From the NCBI GenBank assembly GCA_019671135.1, contig JAHRHY010000006.1, positions 1,612,001 to 1,676,000 of the forward strand: a stretch of 64,000 nucleotides of DNA. The letters are read 5' to 3'. Of the stretch, positions 35,745 to 45,019 are shown one piece after another. Within the stretch, counting starts at the first letter, position 1. Every line of letters begins with the position of its first letter. This DNA comes from Linnemannia hyalina. Lineage: Eukaryota > Mortierellomycota > Mortierellomycetes > Mortierellales > Mortierellaceae. A program made the translations under genes and the position numbers. The notes below the pieces were generated by a model. That model saw only the letters and a list, made by a program, of their open reading frames with translations. It was not told where the DNA came from and did no database searches.

Positions 35745-38700
35745 TCCAGGACTTGATCGTCGACGTTCCCTCCCTTTCTCCTCTGGACAAAGGGAGTGTT
35801 TCCTTACCAGAGTTAAGTTACAGTTCCAAGAATAAAAATTCTGCTATCAAAAACACTCCCCCCTCTGTATCCATTATTCGCACTACCACATCCGCACCTC
35901 GTAGCCTACACAAACTCTCCTTCTCTCCTCCTCCACTCTCCCTTTTTCCCTCATCCATCCCTGCCTCGCCTCGTACTCCCTCCTCAATTGCCATCGACTC
36001 GACCACCACTGCCCCCAACACTCACTCCACCACGGTACCCTTTGACGATGAGTTACAACTCACCGACGACGTATCTGATACCTCGCCTGTTGGTCTTAGC
36101 CCATCAGAAGAAGTGGACCTGGACCCACTCTCCTCTCCTGCTGCTTTAGACCAACCCATGTCCAAGCGCAGGACCAAACGCTTGCGACACAAATCCGTCC
36201 GTCTGCACGCTTTCACGGCTGAGAAAGCCTCCCGTACACTCTTGTCGTTTATTGGTAATGTGGCTGGTGCCCCTGCGCGTATTTTAATCGATTGCGGTGC
36301 GGAAGGGAACGTCATCAGTTCTTCTTTTTGCAAACAACACTCCCTCACTCGCACTCCTGGCCCCTCCATCCCCATCATCCTTCCAAACGGTTCCTCTTCC
36401 ATTTCATCATCCACCTCCACCTTTACCATCGACCGCGACCACTACTCCGACAAACTGGAAGCACTCATTTACCCCCTCTCCAACTACGACCTCATCCTTG
36501 GAAAACCCTGGCTAACGACCATCAACCCTTTCATCAACTGGCGAAACAACGACCTTCACTTCACCCACAATGGACACACTGTTCTCTGGCGCTGTCGTGG
36601 TGCCAACGCCAACTCCATCTCCGCTCGCACACAAGGGAAACTCCTCTCTCACCTTCACTTTCACTCCCTTGCTACCCAACCTGGAAACGCTGTCTACCTC
36701 GCCCTCGTCAACATCGCTAAAAAGACCAACGACAACAACAGTAATGACAACAAACCGACCTCCCCTCCACTCTCACCCGACATTCACAACATCGTCCACA
36801 ACGAGTTCCCCGACGTTTTCCCTTCCTCCCTCCCCTCTGGCCTTCCCCCTGACAGAGGCGATGCAATGAAGATCGAAACTGATCCGAGCGCTGATCCCCC
36901 CTTTCGCCCTGTTATACGTCTCTCGATTGCTGAATTGGATGAACTAAGGAAGCAACTCGACGACCTACTTGGCAAAGGCTTTATCAAACCCTCTACCTCC
37001 CCTTATGGTGCCCCTGTATTGTTTGTGAAAAAGAAGGATGGTTCCTTGCGTATGTGTGTTGATTACAGAGGGTTAAACCGGATTACAAAAAAGAACAGAC
37101 ACCCCCTTCCCCGCATTGATGAACTTATCGACCGTTTCCGCGGGGCACGCTACTTTACCAAACTTGACCTCCTCTCCGGTTACCATCAGCAACGTATAGC
37201 AGAAGAGGACACACACAAGACAGCCTTCCGTTGCCGCTACGGCCATTTCGAATTTAATGTGGTCCCTTTCGGGTTAACGAATGCACCGGCGTCCTTCTCC
37301 AATATGATGCTACGAGTATTAGACCCTGTTCTCGACAAGTGGGTTGTTGTTTACCTCGACGACATTCTTATCTACTCGCGCACCGAGGCCGAACATCTAC
37401 AACATCTCCGATCCGTCCTCACGCTCCTCCGCAAGTACGGTCTCTACGCCAAGTTGAGCAAGTGCTCCTTTATGCAGAAAGAGACCGAGTTCCTCGGCCA
37501 CGTCATCTCCAAGGACGGTATCCATACGAGCGGCGGTCTCGTTCGTGCCATCCGTGAATGGCCCCGTCCCCAGAAGCAGAAAGATGTTCAGCAGTTTGTT
37601 GGTCTTGCACAGTTCTATCATCAGTACATCGCTAACTTTGCCTCGATCGCCCTACCGTTGACCGCTCTCTTAGGTGAAGGCGTTCCTTTCTCTTGGTCTC
37701 AGGAGCAGGAAGTAGCGTTTACGACTCTGAAGGAGGCCATCAGTAAAGCACCTGTTCTACGTATCTTCGACCCCGACCTTCTAACAACCGTCGAAACCGA
37801 TGCCTCCGGCTTTGCTCTCGGTGCCGTTCTCTTTCAGACCGATGAGCATGGCGAGTCGCGCCCCGTCGCCTTCACCTCCCGCAAGCTGAACTCTGCCGAA
37901 CGCAACTACCCAACACACGAACAGGAACTGTTGGCTGTTGTACATGCATTGAAGACATGGCGCTACTATCTGGACAGATCCCACTTCATCGTATACACCG
38001 ACCATGCCACCCTCCAACACTTCCCCACTCAACCCAAACTCACCCGCCGTCAGGCCCGCTGGATGGAACTGTTGCAGGAATACAACTTCACCTTCAAGTA
38101 CAAGAAAGGAGCCGACAACATTGTCCCAGATGCCCTGTCTCGCCGACCGGACCATAGAGAGATTAACACACTCTCAGTACAGCTCGACCCCAGGCTCCGG
38201 CAGCGCCTGATGGATGGTTACAAAGAGGATCACCGCCTCAAACCGATCTATGAAAGCTGCCTCCAGGGAAGTCCACCGTCTAATTACTCTCTTGTTGATG
38301 GTGTTCTTTGCATTCAACGTAATGATCTTTTACTTGTTTGTATCCCCTCGAACTCTGACCTTCGGCTTTCTCTTCTTCACGATGCACACGACTCCGCTAT
38401 AGCTGGTCACTTCGGTTTCGAGAAGACGTACGGTCATCTCCACTCGCGGTTCTTCTGGCCATCTATGGCGAAGGACACCCGGCTGTATGTGCAGACCTGT
38501 GAGTCGTGCCAAAGGACTAAGCCCAGCAACCAACCACCTGCTGGCCTCCTCCAGCCCCTACCCATTCCCGATCGACCCTGGCAAACGGTGACAATGGACT
38601 TTGTCGGCCCCCTACCCAAGACCCCACGCGGCTTTGACTCCATTACGGTCTTTGTTGACAAACTCACAAAGCAAGTGCACTTTGCCCCCTGCCACACCAC

Positions 38701-39661
38701 CGACTCCGCCTCGCAAGTTGCACGCATTTTTTTCGACCATGTTTTCCGCTTGCACGGCATGCCAACCACCATTGTCTCCGACCGCGATACCAAGTTCACG
38801 AGCCGCTTTTGGAAAGAATTGAGCCGTCTGATGGACGTCCACCTTGCCATGTCGACTGCCTTCCACCCTCAGACCGATGGCCAGACCGAGCGTGCCAACC
38901 GCACCCTTATCACCATGCTCCGTAACTTTGTCGACCAACGGCAGTCTAACTGGGACCTCTTACTTTCCGCCGCCGAATTTGCCACGAACAACGCCACCAA
39001 TGCCTCCACTGGAGTCTCCCCGTTCTTCTTGAACTCCGGAGCCCATCCCAACATGCCCATGTCATTGTTGACCCCTACTCCCGGCCCCAACCCATCGGTT
39101 AACGAGTTCGTGCAATCTCGAAGCGAAGCCCTCACCCTCGCTAAGGAGTCCCTTGCTGCCGCCCAAGAACGTCAAGCAGCCAACGCCGACATCCATCGGC
39201 GAGAGCATGATTTCAAGGTTGGTGACCACGTTCTCCTTAACCTTGAGAATATCACCTTACCCTCGGACCGCACCCGCACGTCGCAGAAACTCTTGGCTCG
39301 CTTTGCCGGCCCCCACACCATTGTTGAACAGCTGTCCCCGGTCTCCTTCCGCCTTGATCTTCCACCGTCCATGAAGATTCACCCCGTCTTCCACGTCGAC
39401 CGATTCCGACGCTACCAACCATCACCTGCGACGCTAGGACCAAGAACACCAGCACGGCCACCACCGGTTATCGTTGAAGACGAGGAAGAGTATGAGGTCG
39501 AGGCCATTGCAGATCATAGGAAGGTTAACAACAACATGGAGTACCTTCTACAATGGCAAGGATACCCGCGCGAGGACTGGACATGGGAACCAGAGAGTGA
39601 ACTGGCACACTGTAAGGACATCCTCAACAAGTACAAGCGCGACCATGGCCTTAGGACTTAG
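35705..39661 (+). CDS. Pol polyprotein of element B (PR-RT-RH-IN-chromodomain)
   Basis: Open in the -1 frame relative to gag from 35705; there is no ATG at the start, so translation by -1 frameshift at GGGAAAA is expected. About 1,310 aa. Order: aspartic protease (ILIDCGAEGNVIS; the active triad reads D-C-G, not the usual D-S/T-G), reverse transcriptase (VVVYLDDILIYS, ~37350), RNase H (TVETDASGFALGAVLFQ), integrase zinc finger (H..H..CESC) and DDE core (TMDFVGPLP, VSDRDTKFTS, DGQTERANR), then a C-terminal chromodomain (EYEVEAIADHRK, WQGYPREDWTWEPESEL). The chromodomain suggests targeting to methylated-histone chromatin, as known for chromoviruses. Confidence 0.95.
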   Translation, partial: FPRVGKSLRRSGLVQDLIVDVPSLSPLDKGSVSLPELSYSSKNKNSAIKNTPPSVSIIRTTTSAPRSLHKLSFSPPPLSLFPSSIPASPRTPSSIAIDSTTTAPNTHSTTVPFDDELQLTDDVSDTSPVGLSPSEEVDLDPLSSPAALDQPMSKRRTKRLRHKSVRLHAFTAEKASRTLLSFIGNVAGAPARILIDCGAEGNVISSSFCKQHSLTRTPGPSIPIILPNGSSSISSSTSTFTIDRDHYSDKLEALIYPLSNYDLILGKPWLTTINPFINWRNNDLHFTHNGHTVLWRCRGANANSISARTQGKLLSHLHFHSLATQPGNAVYLALVNIAKKTNDNNSNDNKPTSPPLSPDIHNIVHNEFPDVFPSSLPSGLPPDRGDAMKIETDPSADPPFRPVIRLSIAELDELRKQLDDLLGKGFIKPSTSPYGAPVLFVKKKDGSLRMCVDYRGLNRITKKNRHPLPRIDELIDRFRGARYFTKLDLLSGYHQQRIAEEDTHKTAFRCRYGHFEFNVVPFGLTNAPASFSNMMLRVLDPVLDKWVVVYLDDILIYSRTEAEHLQHLRSVLTLLRKYGLYAKLSKCSFMQKETEFLGHVISKDGIHTSGGLVRAIREWPRPQKQKDVQQFVGLAQFYHQYIANFASIALPLTALLGEGVPFSWSQEQEVAFTTLKEAISKAPVLRIFDPDLLTTVETDASGFALGAVLFQTDEHGESRPVAFTSRKLNSAERNYPTHEQELLAVVHALKTWRYYLDRSHFIVYTDHATLQHFPTQPKLTRRQARWMELLQEYNFTFKYKKGADNIVPDALSRRPDHREINTLSVQLDPRLRQRLMDGYKEDHRLKPIYESCLQGSPPSNYSLVDGVLCIQRNDLLLVCIPSNSDLRLSLLHDAHDSAIAGHFGFEKTYGHLHSRFFWPSMAKDTRLYVQTCESCQRTKPSNQPPAGLLQPLPIPDRPWQTVTMDFVGPLPKTPRGFDSITVFVDKLTKQVHFAPCHTTDSASQVARIFFDHVFRLHGMPTTIVSDRDTKFTSRFWKELSRLMDVHLAMSTAFHPQTDGQTERANRTLITMLRNFVDQRQSNWDLLLSAAEFATNNATNASTGVSPFFLNSGAHPNMPMSLLTPTPGPNPSVNEFVQSRSEALTLAKESLAAAQERQAANADIHRREHDFKVGDHVLLNLENITLPSDRTRTSQKLLARFAGPHTIVEQLSPVSFRLDLPPSMKIHPVFHVDRFRRYQPSPATLGPRTPARPPPVIVEDEEEYEVEAIADHRKVNNNMEYLLQWQGYPREDWTWEPESELAHCKDILNKYKRDHGLRT

Positions 39662-39686
39662 CGGATTTTTTTTTAAGAGGGGAAGG

Positions 39687-39893
39687 TGCAACATATTAGG
39701 TTTATCATTGCTCTCTAGTTAGTCATTCCTTGTCACTCTCTATCATCTCTGACTCACTATGACACTACACCTAGAAACCTAGTTGGCGACTTTGTATATA
39801 TATTTAGTTGTACCATAGTAATAACATCAATCATCACTGCTTCAACTCTCGTCCCCGTTCTATACTTCTCTGTCCCAGTCTTCGCCTGTTGCA
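39687..39893 (+). repeat. 3' LTR of element B
   Basis: Same 207 bp as the 5' LTR by eye. On its right it abuts the C-terminal end of pol of the inverted element A copy, whose frame runs on through the LTR to a stop at 39757. Confidence 0.9.
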
Positions 39894-42443
39894 GCCGAGT
39901 TCCAAGAGGCCTTTGGCTGGGTTTGTGAGGGTGTTGCAGATGGAACTCGCGAACAAGGTCCGGGGAATTCTTGACACAGGCGGCCGGTTCCCAGGTTCGT
40001 TCGGATACGGGGTAGCCTCTCCAATGTATATAGTATTCAAGATGGTTGCGCCTGATCCGTGAATCCAAAATGGCCTCAACCTCGTACTCCTCATCGCCGG
40101 AGACGACAAGCGGAGGAGGTCGTTTTGAGGCTCGACCGGGGATCGTATCTGGATGCGCACGCTCAAGTAAGTTTACATGAAAGACAGGATGTAGCTTGGT
40201 CGTTGGTGGTAAATCGAGACGGAAGGATCGAGTGCCGATTTTTTCGAGAATACGGTAAGGGCCCATGCGCTTATGGTCGAGCTTCTTGCATGGTCTGTTC
40301 GTTTGGAGGTTCCGGGCGTCTAGCCATACAAGATCTCCTACTTGCAGATTGGGTTGTGGTTGGGCCTTGGTGTCGAAGTTCCTGGCATGCTGTTCAATGG
40401 CGGTGTGGATATTGAGTTGCATCTCCGCATAGAGGTTCTTTAGGGCCTGGACGCGTTCCTGGGCTGGGACATTGTCCTTCGAGACTCTTGGGATGGTGAT
40501 GGTAAATTTCGGATGGTAGCCGAGGTTGGCAAAGAATGGTGTTGTTTTTGTTGTTGAGTGTGTTGCGTTGTTGTATGCAAATTCTGCTATCGGTAGAAGG
40601 GTGCTCCAGTCCGTTTGCTGATAGTCGATATACCCTCGTAGGTACTGTTCCAGTATTGAATTTACTCTCTCGGTCTGTCCATCGGTGCGTTGGTGGTAGG
40701 CGGTAGAAAGCTTCTGATTGATCCCCAGAGACTTGAACATGGTGGAAACGAAGGCTGAAGTGAAGGTGGCGCCTCTGTCAGAAACAATGTCATCCGGGAG
40801 ACCGTGGGCTGAAAATACGCGTTCTAGGAACAAACAGACCGTATCCTGTGCATTGATGTTGTCGTAGGTGGGGACAAAGTGTGCCATCTTGGTGAATCGG
40901 TCCACAAAAACACAGATTGCCGTATAGCCGTTTGAGGGGGGGAGTTGGGTGATGAAATCCATCGATACTGAGGTCCAGGGGCGATCGGGTACAGGCAGGG
41001 GTTGTAAAAGTCCATAAGGCTTGTGAGTGGATGACTTTGTCCGTTGGCAGGTGTCACAACCGTTGATGTAATCCTTGATGTAACGCCACATGGAAGGCCA
41101 GTAAAAGGTTCGACTGACAAGGTCTGAGGTCTTGGTAATTCCAAAATGACCGGCGGTTGGGGCGTCGTGACATTCTTGAAGGATTTGTTTCTTGAGTTCG
41201 GGATCGTCGGGGACGCAGACAAGGCCATCCCGCAGGAGTAGCCCATCTTGAATTGAGTACTGGGCATTGTCCGAGTTCGACTTTGCGGTCTTGGCGAGTA
41301 TTGGACCAAAGTATAGATCATCGGGGATTAGTGTCTTGATTTTTTCCTGGATCGCTGGCGTCTCTGGTTGCAGTGACCGGGCCTGGATGGTGTTCAGAAT
41401 CTGGATCGGCGGTAGGAGGGTCATCTCGGTCTTGCCGTGCTGGGCCGCACCTCCCTCTCCAGGGTTGTCCCGCCGGGACAAAGCATCGGCAGCGGCATTC
41501 TGGGAGCCAGGGCGGTAATGGATGGTAAAGTTGTAGTCAGACAAGATTTCAGACCAGCGGACTTGACGGCGGCTCAATTGGCGCGTGGTGGTAAAGTACT
41601 CAAGATTTCTGTGGTCGGTGATGACTTCCGTGGTAGCGGGCGAGAATTCCAGGTAGTGTCGCCAATGTTTAAAGGCAGACACAATGGCAAGGAGTTCTTT
41701 GTCGTAGATCTGATAGTTGAGTTCAGCAGGCAATAGTTTTCGGGAGTAGTAAGCGATAGGATGTAGGCGTCCATCTTGGTCACGCTGACTGCAGACAGCG
41801 CCGAGGGCCTTGTCAGAAGCGTCAGTTTCAATGATGCAGGGGCGATCTGGTTGGAAATGCCGAAGGACGGGGCCAGACATGAAGCGTGACTTGAGCTCCG
41901 TGAAAGCGGCTTGTGCGATAGCGGTCCAGACAAAGTTAGTATTTTTCTTGAGTAACGCGGTGAGAGGCGCGGCGATATGGGAGTATTTCCGTACAAAACG
42001 ACGGTAGAAGTTGGAGAAACCCAGAAAGCACTGGACATCCGAAACGGAAGAGGGAGTGGGCCAATCGCGAATGGCGGCAACCTTGGCGGGGTCCATAGAA
42101 ATACCGTCAGTTCCGATCACAAAGCCGAGGAATTCGACTTTGTCCTTGTCGAACGAGCATTTCTCGAGTTTTAAGCATAGACCAGCGTCTTGGAGCTTGC
42201 TGAGAACTTTGCGGACATGCGCGGTATGTTCCTCAAGGGTGTCGGAGTAGATGAGAATGTCGTCAATGTATAGCACGACAAAGTCATCTAGGTAATCGCG
42301 GAGGACGTCGTTGGCGAAAGCTTGGAAAGTTCCGGGAGCGTTCATTAGTCCGAAGGGCATGACTGTATACTCGAAGTGGCCATAGCGGCAGCGGAATGCA
42401 GTCTTCCATTCGTCGCCCTCCTTGATGCGGAGAAGATTGTATG

Positions 42444-42938
42444 GGAGGCCTTTCAGGTCCAAGTTATCATATGGTGTTTGTTACATCTCTGTAGATCTCG
42501 ACAATATCCATAGCGACTATGGGATGAGAATGTATATATGATACCAAGCATATAAGACAACCATTGTAACATTTTTTGTTCAACTATCCTACTAAACACC
42601 AACCTATTCTCCAAACAACAAAGTCTTCTTATTTTTCGCACACCACACTCTTGAATATGTCCATCTACTATTAACCTGTAACCCTCACTGCAAGATTCGC
42701 CAGAGTAGTTCTTGTATGTCATCATCTAAAGCACTTGTACTCTCAACTGTATCTTTGGGGCGAAATACAGGGGAGAGATTACATTTTAAAAAAACATGTG
42801 CTGTCTATTGCTATTTTATTCTGTGTTCTGTTGCCCACTATGAAGAGATATGTCAGTTATGGAAGTAAACGCTCCGTTCCTTGGGCTTTGGATATTTTTT
42901 ATATGCCTTTTTATATCCTCTGCACATGAAGGGGCCGC
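42444..42938 (+). repeat. R1, left terminal repeat of U1 (495 bp)
   Basis: Begins GGAGGCCTTTCAGG, ends TGAAGGGGCCGC. It matches R3 over all stretches I compared and differs from R2/R4/R5 at roughly twenty positions (for example CATAGCGACTATGGGATG in place of CACCGCGTCCATTAGAGG). It contains no domain-bearing gene. Confidence 0.92.
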
Positions 42939-43072
42939 TACCGAAAAAAATATAAAAATATATTTGTATTCTCAACTATGTGCTTGCTATATGATAGATA
43001 CCATCCTACATGCTGTTGTGTATGCAGTTAAGTATAAGCCTTTTTAAAAAATTGTTATTGTTGGTTAACGTC

Positions 43073-44389
43073 ATGACAATCCAATACATAAATATTATTA
43101 TGGATCTAACAAAACACTTCCAACAACTGCTTGATGACCATTGGACTTTCCTCAACGCTGGATGGCCAACAATTACACCACGTAATAATCATCGTACTGT
43201 AAGCAAGGAAATTGGGTATATGCCAGAAATAAAAGAAACCCTAAATCGACGCCTTGGTCCTATTCCAGTGTACTTCTTTCTTGTTGACATCTGGCCAAAG
43301 GTTAAGTATCCTGGTCCATACAAAGAAGTGGAGAAAGGTCTTTTAATGCTCTATCATCTTGTCAAAGGACTGTCTATGGAAGCAATGGAACCACACATGC
43401 CAAAAAGTAGTTTTCATGCAATGCACTCTGTGTTTTATAAGAAAGAATATACTTTGCACAACAAGTACATCACCAACTGTATTGCAACAATGTTCTCCAC
43501 AATTAAAATACGCCTATTGTCTGCAAAGGAAAAGAATCCTCCATTATTTAAGCATGTTACATTGCATCTTGATGGTCATGATACAAGAGCAACATACAAA
43601 GGTGAGAGTAGTGCTGATATGTACTCTTACAAGCTGAAAAAGTCTGGATTACGCACACAGGTAGCAATGGATTGTAATGGCATGGCTTTATTTGTCTCCA
43701 AATCTGCATCTTGCAAGAACAATGCTGATGGAACAATGCTGCTAACGATGAAGTTGGACAAGAGAGTGCATGAGATGGATTGCATTGCTCTCGATGGAGG
43801 GTATCCACAGTTCTTAAGGAGGCTTATAGATGAGTCTGATATTCTTAGAGTCCAAAATTTCGCTCATCCATACCGTAAACAGAAGAACAAGGAACTTACA
43901 CAGGAAGAAGCGTTATACAATACCACCTTTGGTAGTTTCCGCTCGCAGATGGAATCTCTGTTTGCAGACCTTGGTTCCACATTTGAGAAACACAACAATC
44001 GTACTCCTGTGTTGGTGGATAAGAAACAAACATATAATTTGCAGTTGAAGTTATCTTTATTACTCTTAAACATGAAAAAGATGGTTGCTTTGTTGAAGAT
44101 TTCTGCAGAACCAATTCATACAGCTTGGCTTCGCGAAGGCTTCGAGTATCCGACGACAGAGAACGACGTTGAGCAACCAATGGGATATGTTGATGTTGGA
44201 GCGCTAGTGGAGGATGGAAATACAATGGCACAACTCCAGAACAAATTTCTTGGTATTAATCTTCATGGTGATGTTGATGTTAATGTTGATGAGGACACAC
44301 CAATGGATCAAGCAGTAATAATGCAACCCGGTCTTTCCATTGAGCTTAGAGGTACGAAGCGACAAATGGATGTTAATGGTAATCTGTAG
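43073..44389 (+). CDS. DDE transposase-like protein of U1 (PIF/Harbinger/IS5 type)
   Basis: Probably the enzyme that moves the R-unit. Length is 429 aa from the ATG at 43100 (MDLTKHFQ), or 438 aa from 43073. The C-terminal half follows the DDE_Tnp_4 pattern: VTLHLDGHDTRATY (D158 counting from 43100), the strand VAMDCNGMALFVSKSASC, CIALDGGYPQFLRR (D232), AHPYRKQK, then FRSQMESLFADLGSTF (E285). The D-D-E spacing is 74 and 53 residues. The N-terminal ~150 residues (helix-rich, GYMPEIKETLNRRLGP) may bind DNA. The C-terminal tail is acidic. The 3-bp TSD agrees with PIF/Harbinger biology. It is nearly identical to the U2 copy but 13 residues longer at the end. Confidence 0.8.
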   Translation: MTIQYINIIMDLTKHFQQLLDDHWTFLNAGWPTITPRNNHRTVSKEIGYMPEIKETLNRRLGPIPVYFFLVDIWPKVKYPGPYKEVEKGLLMLYHLVKGLSMEAMEPHMPKSSFHAMHSVFYKKEYTLHNKYITNCIATMFSTIKIRLLSAKEKNPPLFKHVTLHLDGHDTRATYKGESSADMYSYKLKKSGLRTQVAMDCNGMALFVSKSASCKNNADGTMLLTMKLDKRVHEMDCIALDGGYPQFLRRLIDESDILRVQNFAHPYRKQKNKELTQEEALYNTTFGSFRSQMESLFADLGSTFEKHNNRTPVLVDKKQTYNLQLKLSLLLLNMKKMVALLKISAEPIHTAWLREGFEYPTTENDVEQPMGYVDVGALVEDGNTMAQLQNKFLGINLHGDVDVNVDEDTPMDQAVIMQPGLSIELRGTKRQMDVNGNL

Positions 44390-44584
44390 ACTTATTGCAG
44401 GTTTTTAAAAGAATAGACATACATGGCCTATTTAGTCAGCTTTAAGATACGGTATTAACTGCCAAGACGCTAATATGCACCGGTATCTATTATTAAAAGC
44501 CATGGTATTATTGTAGTAGATCGGATGCTATTCTATGCTATTCTACAGCATTCCTTTTTATTTAACTAAGAGGATAAACACATG

Positions 44585-44811
44585 TACAAACCTACGTCAT
44601 AAAATAATACTACATTCTTAACCATTTTTAAACCCCGTCTTTAATGCCAAGCAGTCTTAATAAGCAAGATCTACGTCATACGAGGAACACTACATTATTA
44701 ACCACTTGATGCCTTTTTAAAACTCTTTTGTTACTAAGCGCCAAGCAGTGCTAATAAGCAAGCGCTATTAATGTCCATTGTGGCAGTGTTCCTGAATTAG
44801 TATAAATAAAG
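44585..44811 (+). promoter_or_regulatory. Repeat-rich promoter of the second U1 gene
   Basis: Two imperfect ~75-bp direct repeats each hold CTACGTCATA (a CRE/bZIP-like core TACGTCA, at ~44593 and ~44671), a TTTTTAAA block and GCCAAGCAGT..TAATAAGCAAG. A TATA box, TATAAATAAA, lies at 44801-44810, about 220 bp before the ATG at 45020. The same array is present in U2, so it is part of the element. Confidence 0.5.
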
Positions 44812-45019
44812 GAGTCCACTTCCCTCTTGCTTAATCTTTATCTAGTAACCAACCAACAATTATCCATATCTATACAACCATCCATACCTATACAACCATC
44901 TTTTATTGCAATTCTTTATATCAGTGTACTAAGCAGCTGCAATCTACCACACATAAACTGAAAACTCATTCACACCCACCATACCACAAGTACAATCCAT
45001 ATTATTCATATCCAAAAAC

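Larger units (their letters stand above)
34335..39893 (+). mobile_element. Full-length Ty3/gypsy chromovirus-type element B
   Basis: A 5.56-kb element with 207-bp LTRs at both ends (34335-34541 and 39687-39893) that match at every position I compared. Each starts TGCAACATATTAGG and ends CGCCTGTTGCA. A primer-binding-site candidate (TGGTAGCAAAGG) follows the 5' LTR directly, and a purine tract (AAGAGGGGAAGG) precedes the 3' LTR. Gag and pol are both open end to end, so the element looks young and possibly active. The 5-bp flanks (GATGC left, GCCGA right) do not match, and the two sides belong to different copies and strands of element A, which points to ectopic recombination and not simple insertion. 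Confidence 0.92.

Noticed and set aside
42453..42725. 90-aa minus-strand frame present in every R copy and, shortened, in R6
   Set aside because: It looks conserved, but comparing R2 with R6 codon by codon I find far more replacement than silent changes, so there is no sign of protein-level selection; the frame survives by chance or by DNA-level constraint.
42735..42929. 64-aa hydrophobic plus-strand frame in R1-R5
   Set aside because: All copies are near-identical in DNA, so frame conservation says nothing; no family resemblance.
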